Assembly (NCBI GenBank): GCA_003225365.1
Contig: QHZN01000109.1
Span: forward strand, 1 to 36,360
Direction of reading: 5' to 3'
DNA length: 36,360 nucleotides
Origin: Acidobacteriota bacterium
Lineage (GTDB): Bacteria; Acidobacteriota; Terriglobia; UBA7540
The notes beneath the pieces are model-generated. The model did no database searches, was not told the origin of the DNA, and worked only from the letters and a program-made list of their open reading frames with translations. Below, piece after piece: positions 7,445 through 16,170 of the stretch; the first letter of the stretch is position 1, and each line of letters starts with the position of its first letter. A program made the translations under genes and the position numbers.

Positions 7445-7680
7445 TTGAAAATCAACCGCCGGAAGTTCTTGAAAGGTGTCAGCACCTCGACGTTGGCGGG
7501 GGCTCTCGGGAAGCGGGAAGGGGGGACGAGAGGGAATGAACTGAGGCCCGCGAAATGCTCCCTTCAGCGAGTGAGTGCTACGTTAACCGCGGCGAAAGGC
7601 CGCGCGCCCTCGCGATGCCCCTGGGCGGAATCGGCACGGACTCCATCGTCCTTGCCGGCGACGGCGGCCTACACGAATGA
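7445..7680 (+). pseudogene. Remnant of a Tat-exported GH116 (GBA2-type beta-glucosidase) gene
   Basis: A TTG start at 7445, 10 nt after GGAGGA, opens a twin-arginine signal peptide (MKINRRKFLKGVSTSTLAGALG) that soon loses sense. In another frame, bases 7585-7680 encode NRGERPRALAMPLGGIGTDS followed by IVLAGDGGLHE and a TGA. MPLGGIGTGxxxLxxDG is the N-terminal signature of GH116 glucosylceramidase/beta-glucosidase proteins, which in Acidobacteriota usually carry a Tat signal. Both pieces belong to one ancestral gene, about 25 codons between them are lost or scrambled, and the large catalytic part is missing. Bases 7681-7896 downstream hold nothing I can identify. Confidence 0.6.
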
Positions 7681-7896
7681 CAGGTGGTCCATAACGTCAA
7701 TCACCTTGCCTATGTCTCCCACAGTTTCTTCGCGGTCTAGGCCAATTGCAGAAGGGGGGAAGGGAACGGCGCGGCTCGATTTGGGCCTATCCGTCCGATC
7801 GAATTGCTGGCCCCGGCGGCATTGACCGTCGAATGCACCAGAGGGCCCCGCCACGCCGACCCAGCCCTCCGACGGCACGAGCCATGGGCATGCCGA

Positions 7897-8379
7897 TCAG
7901 AGCCCCAGTTCCCACCGGGCTCCGAGCATCCCCAGGTTCCAGGTATCGTTCGGATCCGCGAACTCGAGCCCGAGCATTCTTTCGTACAGGGAACCGGGGT
8001 CGCCCTGCCAGACGACGCGCAGCCGTTTCGTCACCATTTCGTCGGTCAGTCGAACTTCCAGAATCGTTCCCGGCCTTATCGAGAAGCGTGTGCGCACTCG
8101 GGCGCCACGGCTGTCGATCGAGACCACTTCCGAGCGATCGAAAAACTCCCTGCCCCGAGCGTCCTTGCCGAGAAGGATGACCGGGATGCGCGCCGTCATC
8201 CGTTCGGAGCGCCTTCGTTCCTCCCCCACCTCGGCCGGGATCTCGGCCCCCGCTGGCGCGGCGTCCGGGGGCGGTTCGTTAAGCTCGCGAGTGCGAATGC
8301 TTTTTCGACGGGGCAGTGGGGGCTCCTTGCCGCCAAAAGTGCCAGAGTTGATGAGCGATGATAATGAACTCCCTTTCAC
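7897..8379 (-). CDS. PilZ-domain protein (c-di-GMP receptor family)
   Basis: A 160-residue product if the GTG at 8379 is the start; no strong ribosome site is visible, so the start is uncertain. The first 50 residues are low-complexity and Pro/Arg-rich. The PilZ barrel begins with RRRSERMTARIPVILLGKD, whose RRxxR cluster is the first c-di-GMP motif, and continues VVSIDSRGARVRTR, GTILEVRLTD, RLRVVWQGD and RMLGLEFADP. The second motif, normally (D/N)xSxxG, reads SIDSRG here, so the conserved Asp/Asn is missing; many acidobacterial PilZ proteins show this and may bind the nucleotide weakly or not at all. The gene is divergent from the copper operon; no direct link is evident. Confidence 0.75.
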   Translation of the reverse strand: MKGSSLSSLINSGTFGGKEPPLPRRKSIRTRELNEPPPDAAPAGAEIPAEVGEERRRSERMTARIPVILLGKDARGREFFDRSEVVSIDSRGARVRTRFSIRPGTILEVRLTDEMVTKRLRVVWQGDPGSLYERMLGLEFADPNDTWNLGMLGARWELGL

Positions 8380-8477
8380 TCGTCAACCGCGACGCGGGAA
8401 GGTTGCTGCGGCTCGATGTTCGGCTACTCTTGAGCTCAGCCGCCACGCCAAGCGCCCATGGCATCTGCGGTCAACGT

Positions 8478-8493
8478 TGTGACGCACATCACA
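8478..8493. promoter_or_regulatory. CRP/FNR-family operator TGTGA-N6-TCACA
   Basis: TGTGACGCACATCACA is a perfect match to the palindromic CRP consensus, with the correct 6-bp spacer. It lies about 180 bp upstream of the first gene of the copper-efflux cluster and about 100 bp upstream of the divergent PilZ start. A TAATAT at 8542-8547 could be a -10 element served by an activator bound here. The match itself is seen directly; the regulator and the target are inferred. Confidence 0.55.
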
Positions 8494-8655
8494 TCGCTGT
8501 GTGTCCGAAGTCAAAGCGCAGTCAGAAGGGAGTTCAAAGAATAATATTTGGGCACGGCAAAATGGAGCAAGGGCGAGTCTTAGACCCGCTCCTACACCTG
8601 CCCGCGGGGGCGGTTCGGCAGCGGAGATGCTCATGCATTTGCAATCGGACCACCC

Positions 8656-9060
8656 ATGCGGTACGCTAAGAATGTGAATGCGCAAATGGTGAAGCGTCTC
8701 ATTTGGGTTGTGCTTTCGGCGGCAGTGCTCCAGTTGGGAGCAATCCGGTCGTCGTGCCTTCCGGGGGCGTCCAACCAGCCTTGCGCGCCTTGCTGCCCCG
8801 CGCCTGCGAGCATGCCTGCGCAAGGAAACACTGCTCCCGAGCCTTCGTGTTGCCTCGTCACCGTTTATCGCGCCGAGAGTGCGACCGCTATAGCAGAGCA
8901 TTCGGGCAGTCGAGCCAAAACATCGGTTCCGACAGCGGGCCGCTTGGTCGTACCCGCGGGCCTCGCGACAGTTTCAACCCACCTGCTCTCTCATTTGCCG
9001 GGAAGACTCCAATCACCTCCTGTAGCGCGTCTCGAACAGTCCTGCCTCCTTCGGATTTAG
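8656..9060 (+). CDS. Small Cys-rich secreted protein heading the copper-efflux cluster
   Basis: A 134-residue product if read from the ATG at 8656; in-frame starts at 8674 (GTG) and 8686 (ATG) are equally possible and none has a strong ribosome site. A hydrophobic segment (LIWVVLSAAVLQLGAI) serves as signal peptide or anchor. It is followed by clustered cysteines (SSCLPG, QPCAPCCPAP, EPSCCLV) that could bind Cu(I) or form disulphides. The remainder is low complexity. Small secreted Cys-containing proteins at the head of acidobacterial cus-type operons are common and uncharacterised. The position, 130 bp before the next gene and on the same strand, suggests a metal-handling role, which is inferred from context. 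Confidence 0.5.
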   Translation: MRYAKNVNAQMVKRLIWVVLSAAVLQLGAIRSSCLPGASNQPCAPCCPAPASMPAQGNTAPEPSCCLVTVYRAESATAIAEHSGSRAKTSVPTAGRLVVPAGLATVSTHLLSHLPGRLQSPPVARLEQSCLLRI

Positions 9061-9189
9061 CCACTCTTTCTCCCTCTGACTTAAGTCTGCGGAGCAGACC
9101 GCGCGGACGCGGGGTCGAATTCCGCCCGATTCATTGACAGAGCCGAAAGCTCCACATTCCACCGGACTCTCAAGTCCGCGGAGGTCCAC

Positions 9190-9948
9190 ATGCCTGATCG
9201 TGACCGAAAGCGATTTCTTGGGCTAACCTTCTTGGCCGGCGTGATGCTTGCAGCCCTCCATCCGAGTCCGGCCCATTCGCAAGGCGCGCCGCCGGGACGG
9301 GGGGCGGCGTCCACGCGCTGGCAAACGAAGGCACGCCTCCGTGGGAGTTGGCGTTCCACGCCCGGGGCGCTCTTTATCGGTGAACAGGGAGTCGAGTTTC
9401 AGCCCCCAAGGGGCTCGCGGCTCCACTGGTTCATTGTGGATATCAAGTCGGTTGTCTTACCAACTCCGCGGCGGTTCACGCTCGTGAGTTACGAGAACCG
9501 CCGTTGGAAGCATCCTGGCGACCGCCAGTTCCGATTCGAGCTGAACGAACCATTGCCGCCCGGCGCCGCAGAGGAGCTTGTGGCGCGAGTCGGCAAACCC
9601 GCCATCAATGGCGATCCCGACCCGAAAGCTTCGAGCTTTGCCGATATCCCCGCTCGTCATCGAACCAGATCCGGCGGCAGCAGTGGAGTCTTACGGCTGC
9701 GCGAGGAGGGCATTGATTATGTAGACGCCGGCGGGCGGGATTCACGGAGTTGGCGCTGGGCGGACATTCAAACCATCGCCAATCCGGACCCGTATGATTT
9801 TCGAGTCGGCGCCTACCTCGAGACTTTCGACCTGAAGTTGAAGCAACCGATGACAGCGGAAATTTTCGACCGTCTTTGGGACCGCGTTTATGGCCGCGGG
9901 CTCAATCTCGGCCAAACGGACGGAGGAGAACACCATGCTGAACGGTAA
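9190..9948 (+). CDS. Secreted protein of unknown function with a duplicated PH-like unit, in the copper operon
   Basis: A 252-residue protein; the ATG at 9190 follows GGAGGT by 4 nt. Residues 1-30 are a signal peptide (FLGLTFLAGVMLAALHPSPA, cleavage near AHS). Two repeats follow. Repeat 1 (59-134) has GALFIGEQGVEF, HWFIVDIKSVVLP, RRFTLVSYE and FRFELNEPLPPGAAEELVAR. Repeat 2 (166-233) has GVLRLREEGIDYV, WRWADIQTIANPDP, DFRVGAYLE and FDLKLKQPMTAEIFDRLWDR. The strand-rich pattern ending in a helix recalls bacterial PH-like domains. The stop overlaps the cusC start by 14 nt, so it is co-translated with the efflux genes and is probably a periplasmic accessory factor. No metal-binding motif stands out and the function is unknown. 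Confidence 0.65.
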   Translation: MPDRDRKRFLGLTFLAGVMLAALHPSPAHSQGAPPGRGAASTRWQTKARLRGSWRSTPGALFIGEQGVEFQPPRGSRLHWFIVDIKSVVLPTPRRFTLVSYENRRWKHPGDRQFRFELNEPLPPGAAEELVARVGKPAINGDPDPKASSFADIPARHRTRSGGSSGVLRLREEGIDYVDAGGRDSRSWRWADIQTIANPDPYDFRVGAYLETFDLKLKQPMTAEIFDRLWDRVYGRGLNLGQTDGGEHHAER

Positions 9949-11308
9949 TGGTCGTGCGGCCCGCCTCAAGGTATCGGCAGTTTTCTGGATTCTCGCAGCA
10001 ACGGTGACTGCCGGCGGACAAAGCCCGAGCCGCTGGACGTCAACCGCGGGGGCTCAGGTCCTCCTGAAAACCAATTCGACCCAGGTAGGGGAAGCCAACT
10101 CCGGCTTGCCCACTCCGCTCGCTGATCTGATCGAAGAAGCGGAGCGCCATAACCCCCAGATTCTGGCAGCGCGCCACGGCTGGAAGGGCGCGACCCAAGT
10201 TCCCTCGCAGGCTTCGACGCTTCCGGACCCGGAAATTATGGTGCAGCAGTTCGCGGTCGGCAGCCCTCGGCCGTTCGCCGGATTTACGAATAGTGATTTT
10301 GCCTACGTCGGATTCGGCGTCTCTCAGGACATTCCGTATCCGGGAAAGCTGCGTCTGCGTGGCGAGCTGGCGGAGCGGGACGTCGCCATTGCGCGCGAGC
10401 ATTTTGAAGTGGTTCGGCGGTCGATGATCGAACAGGTGAAGGCTACGTATTTCATGCTCGCTTACGAACGGCAAGAACTGGAAATCCTGGCGCATGACGG
10501 AAAACTGCTTGAACAGGTCGCGAAAATCGCCGAAGCGCGTTACCGGGTCGGGCAAGGTAATCAACAGGATGTGCTCAAGGCGCAGTTGGAGCAGACGAAA
10601 ATTCTGCGCGACACGGCCACACACCAGCAACAGGTCGGCATTCTCCAGGCCCAACTGAGGCAGTCTTTGAACCGGCCCGCAAACCAGCCGGATGTCGTGC
10701 CAGAGACGCTTGTGGACACCCCGCTCAACTACACCGTGGACGAGCTCTTGGATCGAGCGCGAACCGCGAACCCCGACGTGCTTGGGCAAAGTCAAATGGT
10801 GAGACGAAATAGCCTCGCCGTGGAGCTGGCGCGCAAAGATTTCTACCCCGATTTCAACGCCCAGTATATGTGGCAACACACGGCCAGCCAGTTTCGCGAC
10901 TATTACATGCTGACCTTCGGGGTGCGCATCCCCTTATACCGCAGCCGCCGTCAACAGCCTGAACTGACGCAGAACGTGGAGGAGCTAAGCCGTGCGCGGC
11001 GCGAATACGAAGCGCAGGTCCAGCAAACCTTCTTCGAGCTCCGCGACCAGTTTCTGGAGGCGGAAACCGCCGAACGGGTGCTCACGATGTACCGTGAAGG
11101 CCTGATTCCGCAGGCGGCGGCGGTTTTCAACGCAGGACTCGCGGCCTATGGAGCCAACCGCGAGGACTTCGAGACCCTGGTCAACTCATTCCTCGACGTA
11201 CTGCGGCTGGACGAAGAGTATTGGCGCACCCTGCTCGGCCACGAAACGGCGCTGGCGCGACTCGAGCAGCTTACAGGGATAGACCTCCATGCGAGGAAAG
11301 AGAAATAG
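9935..11308 (+). CDS. cusC: CusC/TolC-family outer-membrane efflux channel
   Basis: A 457-residue protein; the ATG at 9935 is preceded by GGAGGAG at 9922 and overlaps the previous gene. A signal peptide (LKVSAVFWILAATVTAGG) leads into the paired OEP repeats. The first contains EEAERHNPQILAARHGWKGA, the strand VGFGVSQDIPYPGKLRLRGE and a long coiled helix; the second contains LDRARTANPDVLGQSQMVRR, LTFGVRIPLYRSRRQQPEL and a helix ending LARLEQLTGIDL. SQxIPxPGKLxxR is a hallmark of channels paired with heavy-metal RND pumps. It forms the trimeric exit duct for the CusB-CusA complex encoded next, and its 3' end is followed within 13 nt by cusB. Confidence 0.88.
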   Translation: MLNGNGRAARLKVSAVFWILAATVTAGGQSPSRWTSTAGAQVLLKTNSTQVGEANSGLPTPLADLIEEAERHNPQILAARHGWKGATQVPSQASTLPDPEIMVQQFAVGSPRPFAGFTNSDFAYVGFGVSQDIPYPGKLRLRGELAERDVAIAREHFEVVRRSMIEQVKATYFMLAYERQELEILAHDGKLLEQVAKIAEARYRVGQGNQQDVLKAQLEQTKILRDTATHQQQVGILQAQLRQSLNRPANQPDVVPETLVDTPLNYTVDELLDRARTANPDVLGQSQMVRRNSLAVELARKDFYPDFNAQYMWQHTASQFRDYYMLTFGVRIPLYRSRRQQPELTQNVEELSRARREYEAQVQQTFFELRDQFLEAETAERVLTMYREGLIPQAAAVFNAGLAAYGANREDFETLVNSFLDVLRLDEEYWRTLLGHETALARLEQLTGIDLHARKEK

Positions 11309-11321
11309 AGGTGCCAAGCCA

Positions 11322-12887
11322 ATGAGGAACTATCGCAACGCCTTTGTATTCGCACTGATCCTGAACGTGCTGCTTGCAGGCGGCCTGGCCTTCGTATGGT
11401 CGCGCTTCCATCCGCTGGGCGCTGGTGGGGCACCTGCACCACCTCCGGGGGCTGCCGCGCCTGGCGCCGGAGGTGTCGCGGCTGAGGCGACGACCGCCCC
11501 ATCCGAGACCCCTCTGGTTCCCGTTCAATTGACGCCCGAGCGATTGCAAAGCATCGGCGTGAGGACGGGAGAGGTGGAGTTCAAGCAATCCTTTGACGAG
11601 ATTCGCACGGTGGGCAACGTCACGATGGACGAGCGACGCCTCGCGTACGTGCAGCTTCGATTCGCAGGCTGGATCCGAAAAGTTTTCGTGGATGCCACTT
11701 ATGACTACGTCCGTAAAGGTCAAAAGTTGTTTACTGTTTACAGCCCTGAGTTGGTGACCACCGAGCAGGAGTACTTGTTGGCCAAACGGAATAACAACCT
11801 GCTGGCCGCGAGCAGCGTCCCCGGAGTTTCATCAGGCGCCGCATCATTATTGGGCGCCGCGGAAGAAAGGCTGAAGCTGTGGGAAGTCCCCGAGCGCGAA
11901 ATTCGCCGGCTCGAAACCACGGGGGAAATCCGCTACGAATTGGAGATCGATTCCCCGGTTTCCGGTTACATCATGGCGCGGAACGCCGTGCCCAACGCCT
12001 ACGTCCAGCCGGAAACTCAGCTCTACACCGTCGCCGACCTTTCCACCGTGTGGGTTGCCGCGGCGGTCTTTCAAAATGAAGTGGGACAACTCAAAGTCGG
12101 CGATCCCGCCGCCGTGACCGTGGATGCCTATCCGGGCCGCGCCTTTCAGGGCCGCGTGGACTTCGTTTATCCGGAAGTGGACTTGGCCACGCGCAGCGTC
12201 AAGGTCCGATTCGTCTTCCCAAACCCTGGCCTGAAGCTCACTCCGGGAATGTTCGTCAACGTGGACGCGAAGATTCCGTTGGGCCGGCAGCTCGCGATTC
12301 CGGCTTCCGGAGTGTTCCGCTCCGGCACACGCGAGATCGCCTTTGTGAACCGCGGCGAAGGCTACTATGAACCGCGGGAGATTGAACTGGGGCCGAGGGC
12401 CGGAGAGGATTTCGTCGTCCTCAAGGGCTTGAAGGCCGGCGAGCGAATTGTTACCTCCGCCAACTTCTTAATTGATTCGGAGAGCCAGCTTCAGGCAGCC
12501 ATGGGCTCGTTTGCGCCTCCGCCCCCCGGCGCGGGCGGGGCAGCCGCCATGAACGCCCCTGCGGCCCAGGCAAAGATCGATTTCACTACCCTACCCTCGC
12601 CACCGCGCAAAGGTAACAACACGCTTCAGGTCAAGTTGACGGATGCGAGCGGAGCCTCGGTTACCGGAGCCAAGGTCACGGTTACGTTCTTCATGCCCGG
12701 TATGCCGGCGATGGGGATGGCGGCAATGCGCATCGTGGTCAATCTCGCTGAGCGCGGCGGTGGCAACTACGAAGGGCGCGGCGAGCTGGGAAGCGGCGGA
12801 ATCTGGCAGGTGACGATTGTGACTCAGAAAGGCGGTCAAACCCTGGCCACCCGACAGTTGACGGTGAATGCAGAAGGAGACATGTAA
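11322..12887 (+). CDS. cusB: CusB-family periplasmic adaptor with C-terminal YtkA-like copper domain
   Basis: 521 residues from the ATG at 11322, chosen because MRNYRNAFVFALILNVLLAGG makes a proper membrane anchor; an in-frame ATG at 11289 lies inside cusC. A Pro/Ala/Gly-rich linker is followed by the membrane-fusion body: RLQSIGVRTGEVEF, the lipoyl/barrel halves (RFAGWIRKVFVDATYDYVRK, SPVSGYIMARNAV), the beta-barrel (VFQNEVGQLKVGDPAAVTVD) and the membrane-proximal domain (IPASGVFRSGTREIAFV). Residues after about 415 form an extra domain with KVTVTFFMPGMPAMGMAAM, a Met-rich strand typical of YtkA/FixH-like domains. It links CusA to the outer channel and probably delivers Cu(I)/Ag(I). cusA begins 1 nt after its stop. 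Confidence 0.88.
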   Translation: MRNYRNAFVFALILNVLLAGGLAFVWSRFHPLGAGGAPAPPPGAAAPGAGGVAAEATTAPSETPLVPVQLTPERLQSIGVRTGEVEFKQSFDEIRTVGNVTMDERRLAYVQLRFAGWIRKVFVDATYDYVRKGQKLFTVYSPELVTTEQEYLLAKRNNNLLAASSVPGVSSGAASLLGAAEERLKLWEVPEREIRRLETTGEIRYELEIDSPVSGYIMARNAVPNAYVQPETQLYTVADLSTVWVAAAVFQNEVGQLKVGDPAAVTVDAYPGRAFQGRVDFVYPEVDLATRSVKVRFVFPNPGLKLTPGMFVNVDAKIPLGRQLAIPASGVFRSGTREIAFVNRGEGYYEPREIELGPRAGEDFVVLKGLKAGERIVTSANFLIDSESQLQAAMGSFAPPPPGAGGAAAMNAPAAQAKIDFTTLPSPPRKGNNTLQVKLTDASGASVTGAKVTVTFFMPGMPAMGMAAMRIVVNLAERGGGNYEGRGELGSGGIWQVTIVTQKGGQTLATRQLTVNAEGDM

Positions 12888-12888
12888 C

Positions 12889-15800
12889 ATGATCGCCCGC
12901 TGGATTGATTGGTGCGCCCGCAATCCCTTCCTGGTATTCAGTGGCACAGTGCTTCTGGTTCTAGCCGGAATCTGGTCATTGCGCCGCATTCCCCTCGACG
13001 CTCTCCCGGACATTTCCGACGTTCAGGTCATCATCCACACGGAATGGGACGTGCCGCCAAACATCCTGGAAGATCAGGTGACTTACCCCATCGTGACCAC
13101 CATGCTCGCCGCCCCGCACGTCAAGGCCGTACGCGCGCAAACCATGTTCGGCGACTCTTACGTTTACGTTGTTTTCGAAGACGGGACGGACATTTATTGG
13201 GCGCGCGCTCGCGTGCTCGAGTACATGCAACAGATCCAGGGGCGGCTGCCGGAAGCCGTCCATCCGACGATCGGGCCGGACGCCACGGGCGCCGGCTGGG
13301 CCTATGAATACCTGGTGATTGACAAGAGCCACGCGCACAGCCTCGCCGACCTGCGCAGCCTCCAAGACTGGTATCTGCGTTATCAGCTTGAAACGGTTCC
13401 CGGCGTCGCCGAGGTGGCGACCATCGGAGGGTTCGTCCGCCAGTACCAGGTGAATCTAGACCCCGACAAACTTCGGGCCTATGGGGTGCCGCTCTCCATG
13501 GTGATAGACCGCGTCCGCCAAAGCACAAACGAAGTCGGCGGGCGATTGCTGGAATTTGGCGGGGCAGAGTATATGGTGCGGGGCCTCGGCTACTTCAAAT
13601 CCCTCGACGATTTGCGCGATATTCCGGTGGGGGGGAAGAATGGCGTGCCGGTGCTGGTCGGCGACCTTGGAAACGTGAGCTACGGGCCCGACATCCGCCG
13701 CGGCGTCGCGGAATGGAACGGGGAAGGCGAAGCGGTGGCTGGCATTGTTGTCGTTCGCTACGGCACGAACGCTCTGAACGTCATCAACGGCGTCAAAAAG
13801 AAAATTGCCGAAATCAAGCCGTCGCTCCCGCCGGGGGTCGAGATCGTCAGCGGCTACGACCGCTCCGGCCTGATTGGAGCCTCGATCGAAACCTTGCAGC
13901 GCGACCTTTTGGAAGAGGCCATCATCGTAAGTCTGGTCATTATCATTTTCCTCTTTCATTTCCGCTCGGCGCTGATTCCCATCCTCACCCTGCCGATTGC
14001 GGTGGTGGCCTCATTCATTCCAATGTACTACCTTCACGTCAGTTCCAACGTCATGTCGCTGGGGGGGCTGGCCTTGGCCATCGGAGTGCTGGTGGATGCC
14101 GCGCTGGTCATGGTCGAGAATGGCTATCGCCAACTCTCCGAGCGCACCGTAGCGCATCCGCAAGGCTTGCCCGATGGCGCGCCGGCCGGCCCTACGACGC
14201 TAGGAGAACCGCTTCCGGAATCCCCGGCTGCGTCGAAGACCCTGAGCGCAGTCGAAGGGGCGTCTCCAGCTCAGCCTCGCACTCCGATAAGCGAGCGCGA
14301 ACGTCGCCGGATTCTACTCGGCTCTGCCAAACAGGTGGGCCCGGCGCTTTTCTTCTCCCTGGTGATCATTGTCGTTTCTTTTCTGCCGGTGTTTCTTCTT
14401 GAAGCCCAGGAAGGCCGCATGTTCCGTCCGCTCGCGTGGACCAAGACCTTAGCCCTGGGGTTTTCCTCTTTGCTCTCCATTACGCTCGTTCCAGTGCTGA
14501 TGCTGCTGTTTATCCGGGGACGGCTCCGGCCGGAAACCGAGAATCCGGTTTCACGCCTCACGCAGGCGCTTTACTTGCCGGTCTTGCGCTTCTGCCTGCG
14601 ATACCGGAAGACGACTGTGCTGCTCAATCTCGCCTTCCTGGTCGTGACGGCACCCCTGGCGCTGCGGATCGGGAGCCAATTCATGCCGCCGTTGTTCGAA
14701 GGGTCGAGCCTCTACATGCCCACCGCCTTGCCGGGAATTTCGATCACCCAGGCGAGCCAATTGCTTCAGGAGCAGGACCGCATTATCCGCTCTTTTCCTG
14801 AAGTCGAGAGCGTCTTCGGCACCGTCGGCCGGTCCGAGAGCGCCACGGACAACGCGGACCTCGCCATGTACGACACCACCATCATGCTCAAGCCGCGCGA
14901 CCAGTGGCCTCGCGGGATGACCTACGAAAAGTTGGTCCGCGAGATGGATGAGAAGCTGCAATTCCCCGGGCTAACCAACACTTGGACCATGCCGGTCGAA
15001 AACCGGCTCGACATGGAGCTCACGGGAATCAAAACGCCGGTGGGGCTGAAAATCCAAGGGCCGAGCCTTGAGGGCATCCAACAGGTCGGAGCCCAGGTGC
15101 AGAAGCTGTTGTCCACGCTCCCCCAAGTGCGCTCCATCTTTGCGGAACGGGTGGCGGAAGGGTTCTACGTCAACATCGAGGTAAACCGCGCCGAAGCGGC
15201 GCGCTACGGCTTGACCGTAGGGGACGTGCAACAGGTCGTCACCTCGGGCATCGGGGGAGAAAATATCGTCACGAACGTGGAAGGGCGCGAGCGATATCCC
15301 GTCAACATCCGTTACAACCGCGATTTCCGCGACGATATTGAAGCGCTCCGCCGAGTCGTGGTCTCGACTCCGTCCGGCGCCCAGATTCCGATTGGCGAGG
15401 TGGCGAAGGTTTCCTTCTCGCGCGGGCCGGCAGGCATCCGCGACGAAGACGGGCTGCTCACCGGCTACGTGTACGTTGACCTCAACACCAAAGACTACGG
15501 GGGCTTCGTGGCTCAAGCCGACCGGCTGCTCCGCGAAAAATTGAAGCTTCCGGCCGGCTATGCCTATAAGTGGTCAGGGGAATACGAGTTCGAACTGCGG
15601 GCTAAAGAGCGGCTGAAGATCATGCTGCCGATCGTCTTTTTTGTCATCTTTGTTCTCCTCTACATGGTCTTCCACACCGTCACCGAGGCGGTGGTGTTGA
15701 TCTTGCCCACGTTTTACGCAATGACCGGCGGGCTGATTTTGCAGCGGCTGCTCGGCTACAACTTCAGTGTCGCCGTCTGGGTCGGCTACATCGCGCTGTT

Positions 15801-16170
15801 CGGCATTGCGGTTGAAACCGGTGTGGTCATGGTCGTTTATTTGCACGAAGCGCTCGATCGCCGACTGGCGAGCGGTGTTCCGCTCAAGCACGAGGATATC
15901 GAGCAGGCCGCGATCGAAGGCGCCGTCCAGCGCTTGCGTCCCAAGCTGATGACCGTGAGTGCGGTTCTGGCCAGCTTGATCCCGATCCTCTGGGAGTCGG
16001 GCATCGGTTCCGACGTCATGAAGCCCATCGCTGCCCCGATCGTGGGCGGCATGATCACGTCCACAATCCATGTCTTAATCCTGGTTCCTGTGTTTTTCGT
16101 ACTGTTGAAGGAGCGAGCCCTGCGGCGCGGCACTTTGCGCCATTCGACCGCCGAAGCTGAAGAGACTTAG
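12889..16170 (+). CDS. cusA: CusA-family heavy-metal RND efflux pump
   Basis: A 1093-residue inner-membrane pump; the ATG at 12889 follows AAGGAG at 12873. It has the standard RND plan: TM1 at the N-terminus (WCARNPFLVFSGTVLLVLAG), IPLDALPDISDVQVIIHTEW, a first periplasmic loop, TMs 2-6 with ALAIGVLVDAALVMVENGYR (the proton-relay Asp), a second loop, and TMs 8-12. The cytoplasmic loop after that TM is longer than in E. coli CusA and contains a low-complexity stretch partly encoded by a dispersed DNA repeat (14241-14260). It drives proton-dependent export of Cu(I)/Ag(I) or a related cation through CusB and CusC; the exact ion cannot be read from sequence. The TAG stop coincides with the left end of a MITE-like element. 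Confidence 0.9.
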   Translation: MIARWIDWCARNPFLVFSGTVLLVLAGIWSLRRIPLDALPDISDVQVIIHTEWDVPPNILEDQVTYPIVTTMLAAPHVKAVRAQTMFGDSYVYVVFEDGTDIYWARARVLEYMQQIQGRLPEAVHPTIGPDATGAGWAYEYLVIDKSHAHSLADLRSLQDWYLRYQLETVPGVAEVATIGGFVRQYQVNLDPDKLRAYGVPLSMVIDRVRQSTNEVGGRLLEFGGAEYMVRGLGYFKSLDDLRDIPVGGKNGVPVLVGDLGNVSYGPDIRRGVAEWNGEGEAVAGIVVVRYGTNALNVINGVKKKIAEIKPSLPPGVEIVSGYDRSGLIGASIETLQRDLLEEAIIVSLVIIIFLFHFRSALIPILTLPIAVVASFIPMYYLHVSSNVMSLGGLALAIGVLVDAALVMVENGYRQLSERTVAHPQGLPDGAPAGPTTLGEPLPESPAASKTLSAVEGASPAQPRTPISERERRRILLGSAKQVGPALFFSLVIIVVSFLPVFLLEAQEGRMFRPLAWTKTLALGFSSLLSITLVPVLMLLFIRGRLRPETENPVSRLTQALYLPVLRFCLRYRKTTVLLNLAFLVVTAPLALRIGSQFMPPLFEGSSLYMPTALPGISITQASQLLQEQDRIIRSFPEVESVFGTVGRSESATDNADLAMYDTTIMLKPRDQWPRGMTYEKLVREMDEKLQFPGLTNTWTMPVENRLDMELTGIKTPVGLKIQGPSLEGIQQVGAQVQKLLSTLPQVRSIFAERVAEGFYVNIEVNRAEAARYGLTVGDVQQVVTSGIGGENIVTNVEGRERYPVNIRYNRDFRDDIEALRRVVVSTPSGAQIPIGEVAKVSFSRGPAGIRDEDGLLTGYVYVDLNTKDYGGFVAQADRLLREKLKLPAGYAYKWSGEYEFELRAKERLKIMLPIVFFVIFVLLYMVFHTVTEAVVLILPTFYAMTGGLILQRLLGYNFSVAVWVGYIALFGIAVETGVVMVVYLHEALDRRLASGVPLKHEDIEQAAIEGAVQRLRPKLMTVSAVLASLIPILWESGIGSDVMKPIAAPIVGGMITSTIHVLILVPVFFVLLKERALRRGTLRHSTAEAEET
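14241..14260 (+). repeat. Dispersed CCTGAGCGCAGTCGAAGGGG repeat embedded in cusA
   Basis: This is a typical unit of the widespread CCTTCGAC-type intergenic repeat family, also seen at 16329-16364. Here it is read in frame as part of the peptide TLSAVEGASPAQPRTP in the cytoplasmic loop of CusA. Such units are normally intergenic. Confidence 0.5.

Noticed and set aside
7669-7878. 69-codon minus-strand frame with the segment DREETVGDIGKVIDVMDHL
   Set aside because: The C-terminal part looks protein-like, but the N-terminal half does not, there is no ribosome site, and I could not place it in a family.
9134-9162. TTGACA upstream of the PH-like protein gene as a promoter
   Set aside because: No acceptable -10 at 16-19 bp downstream, so an internal promoter is not supported.
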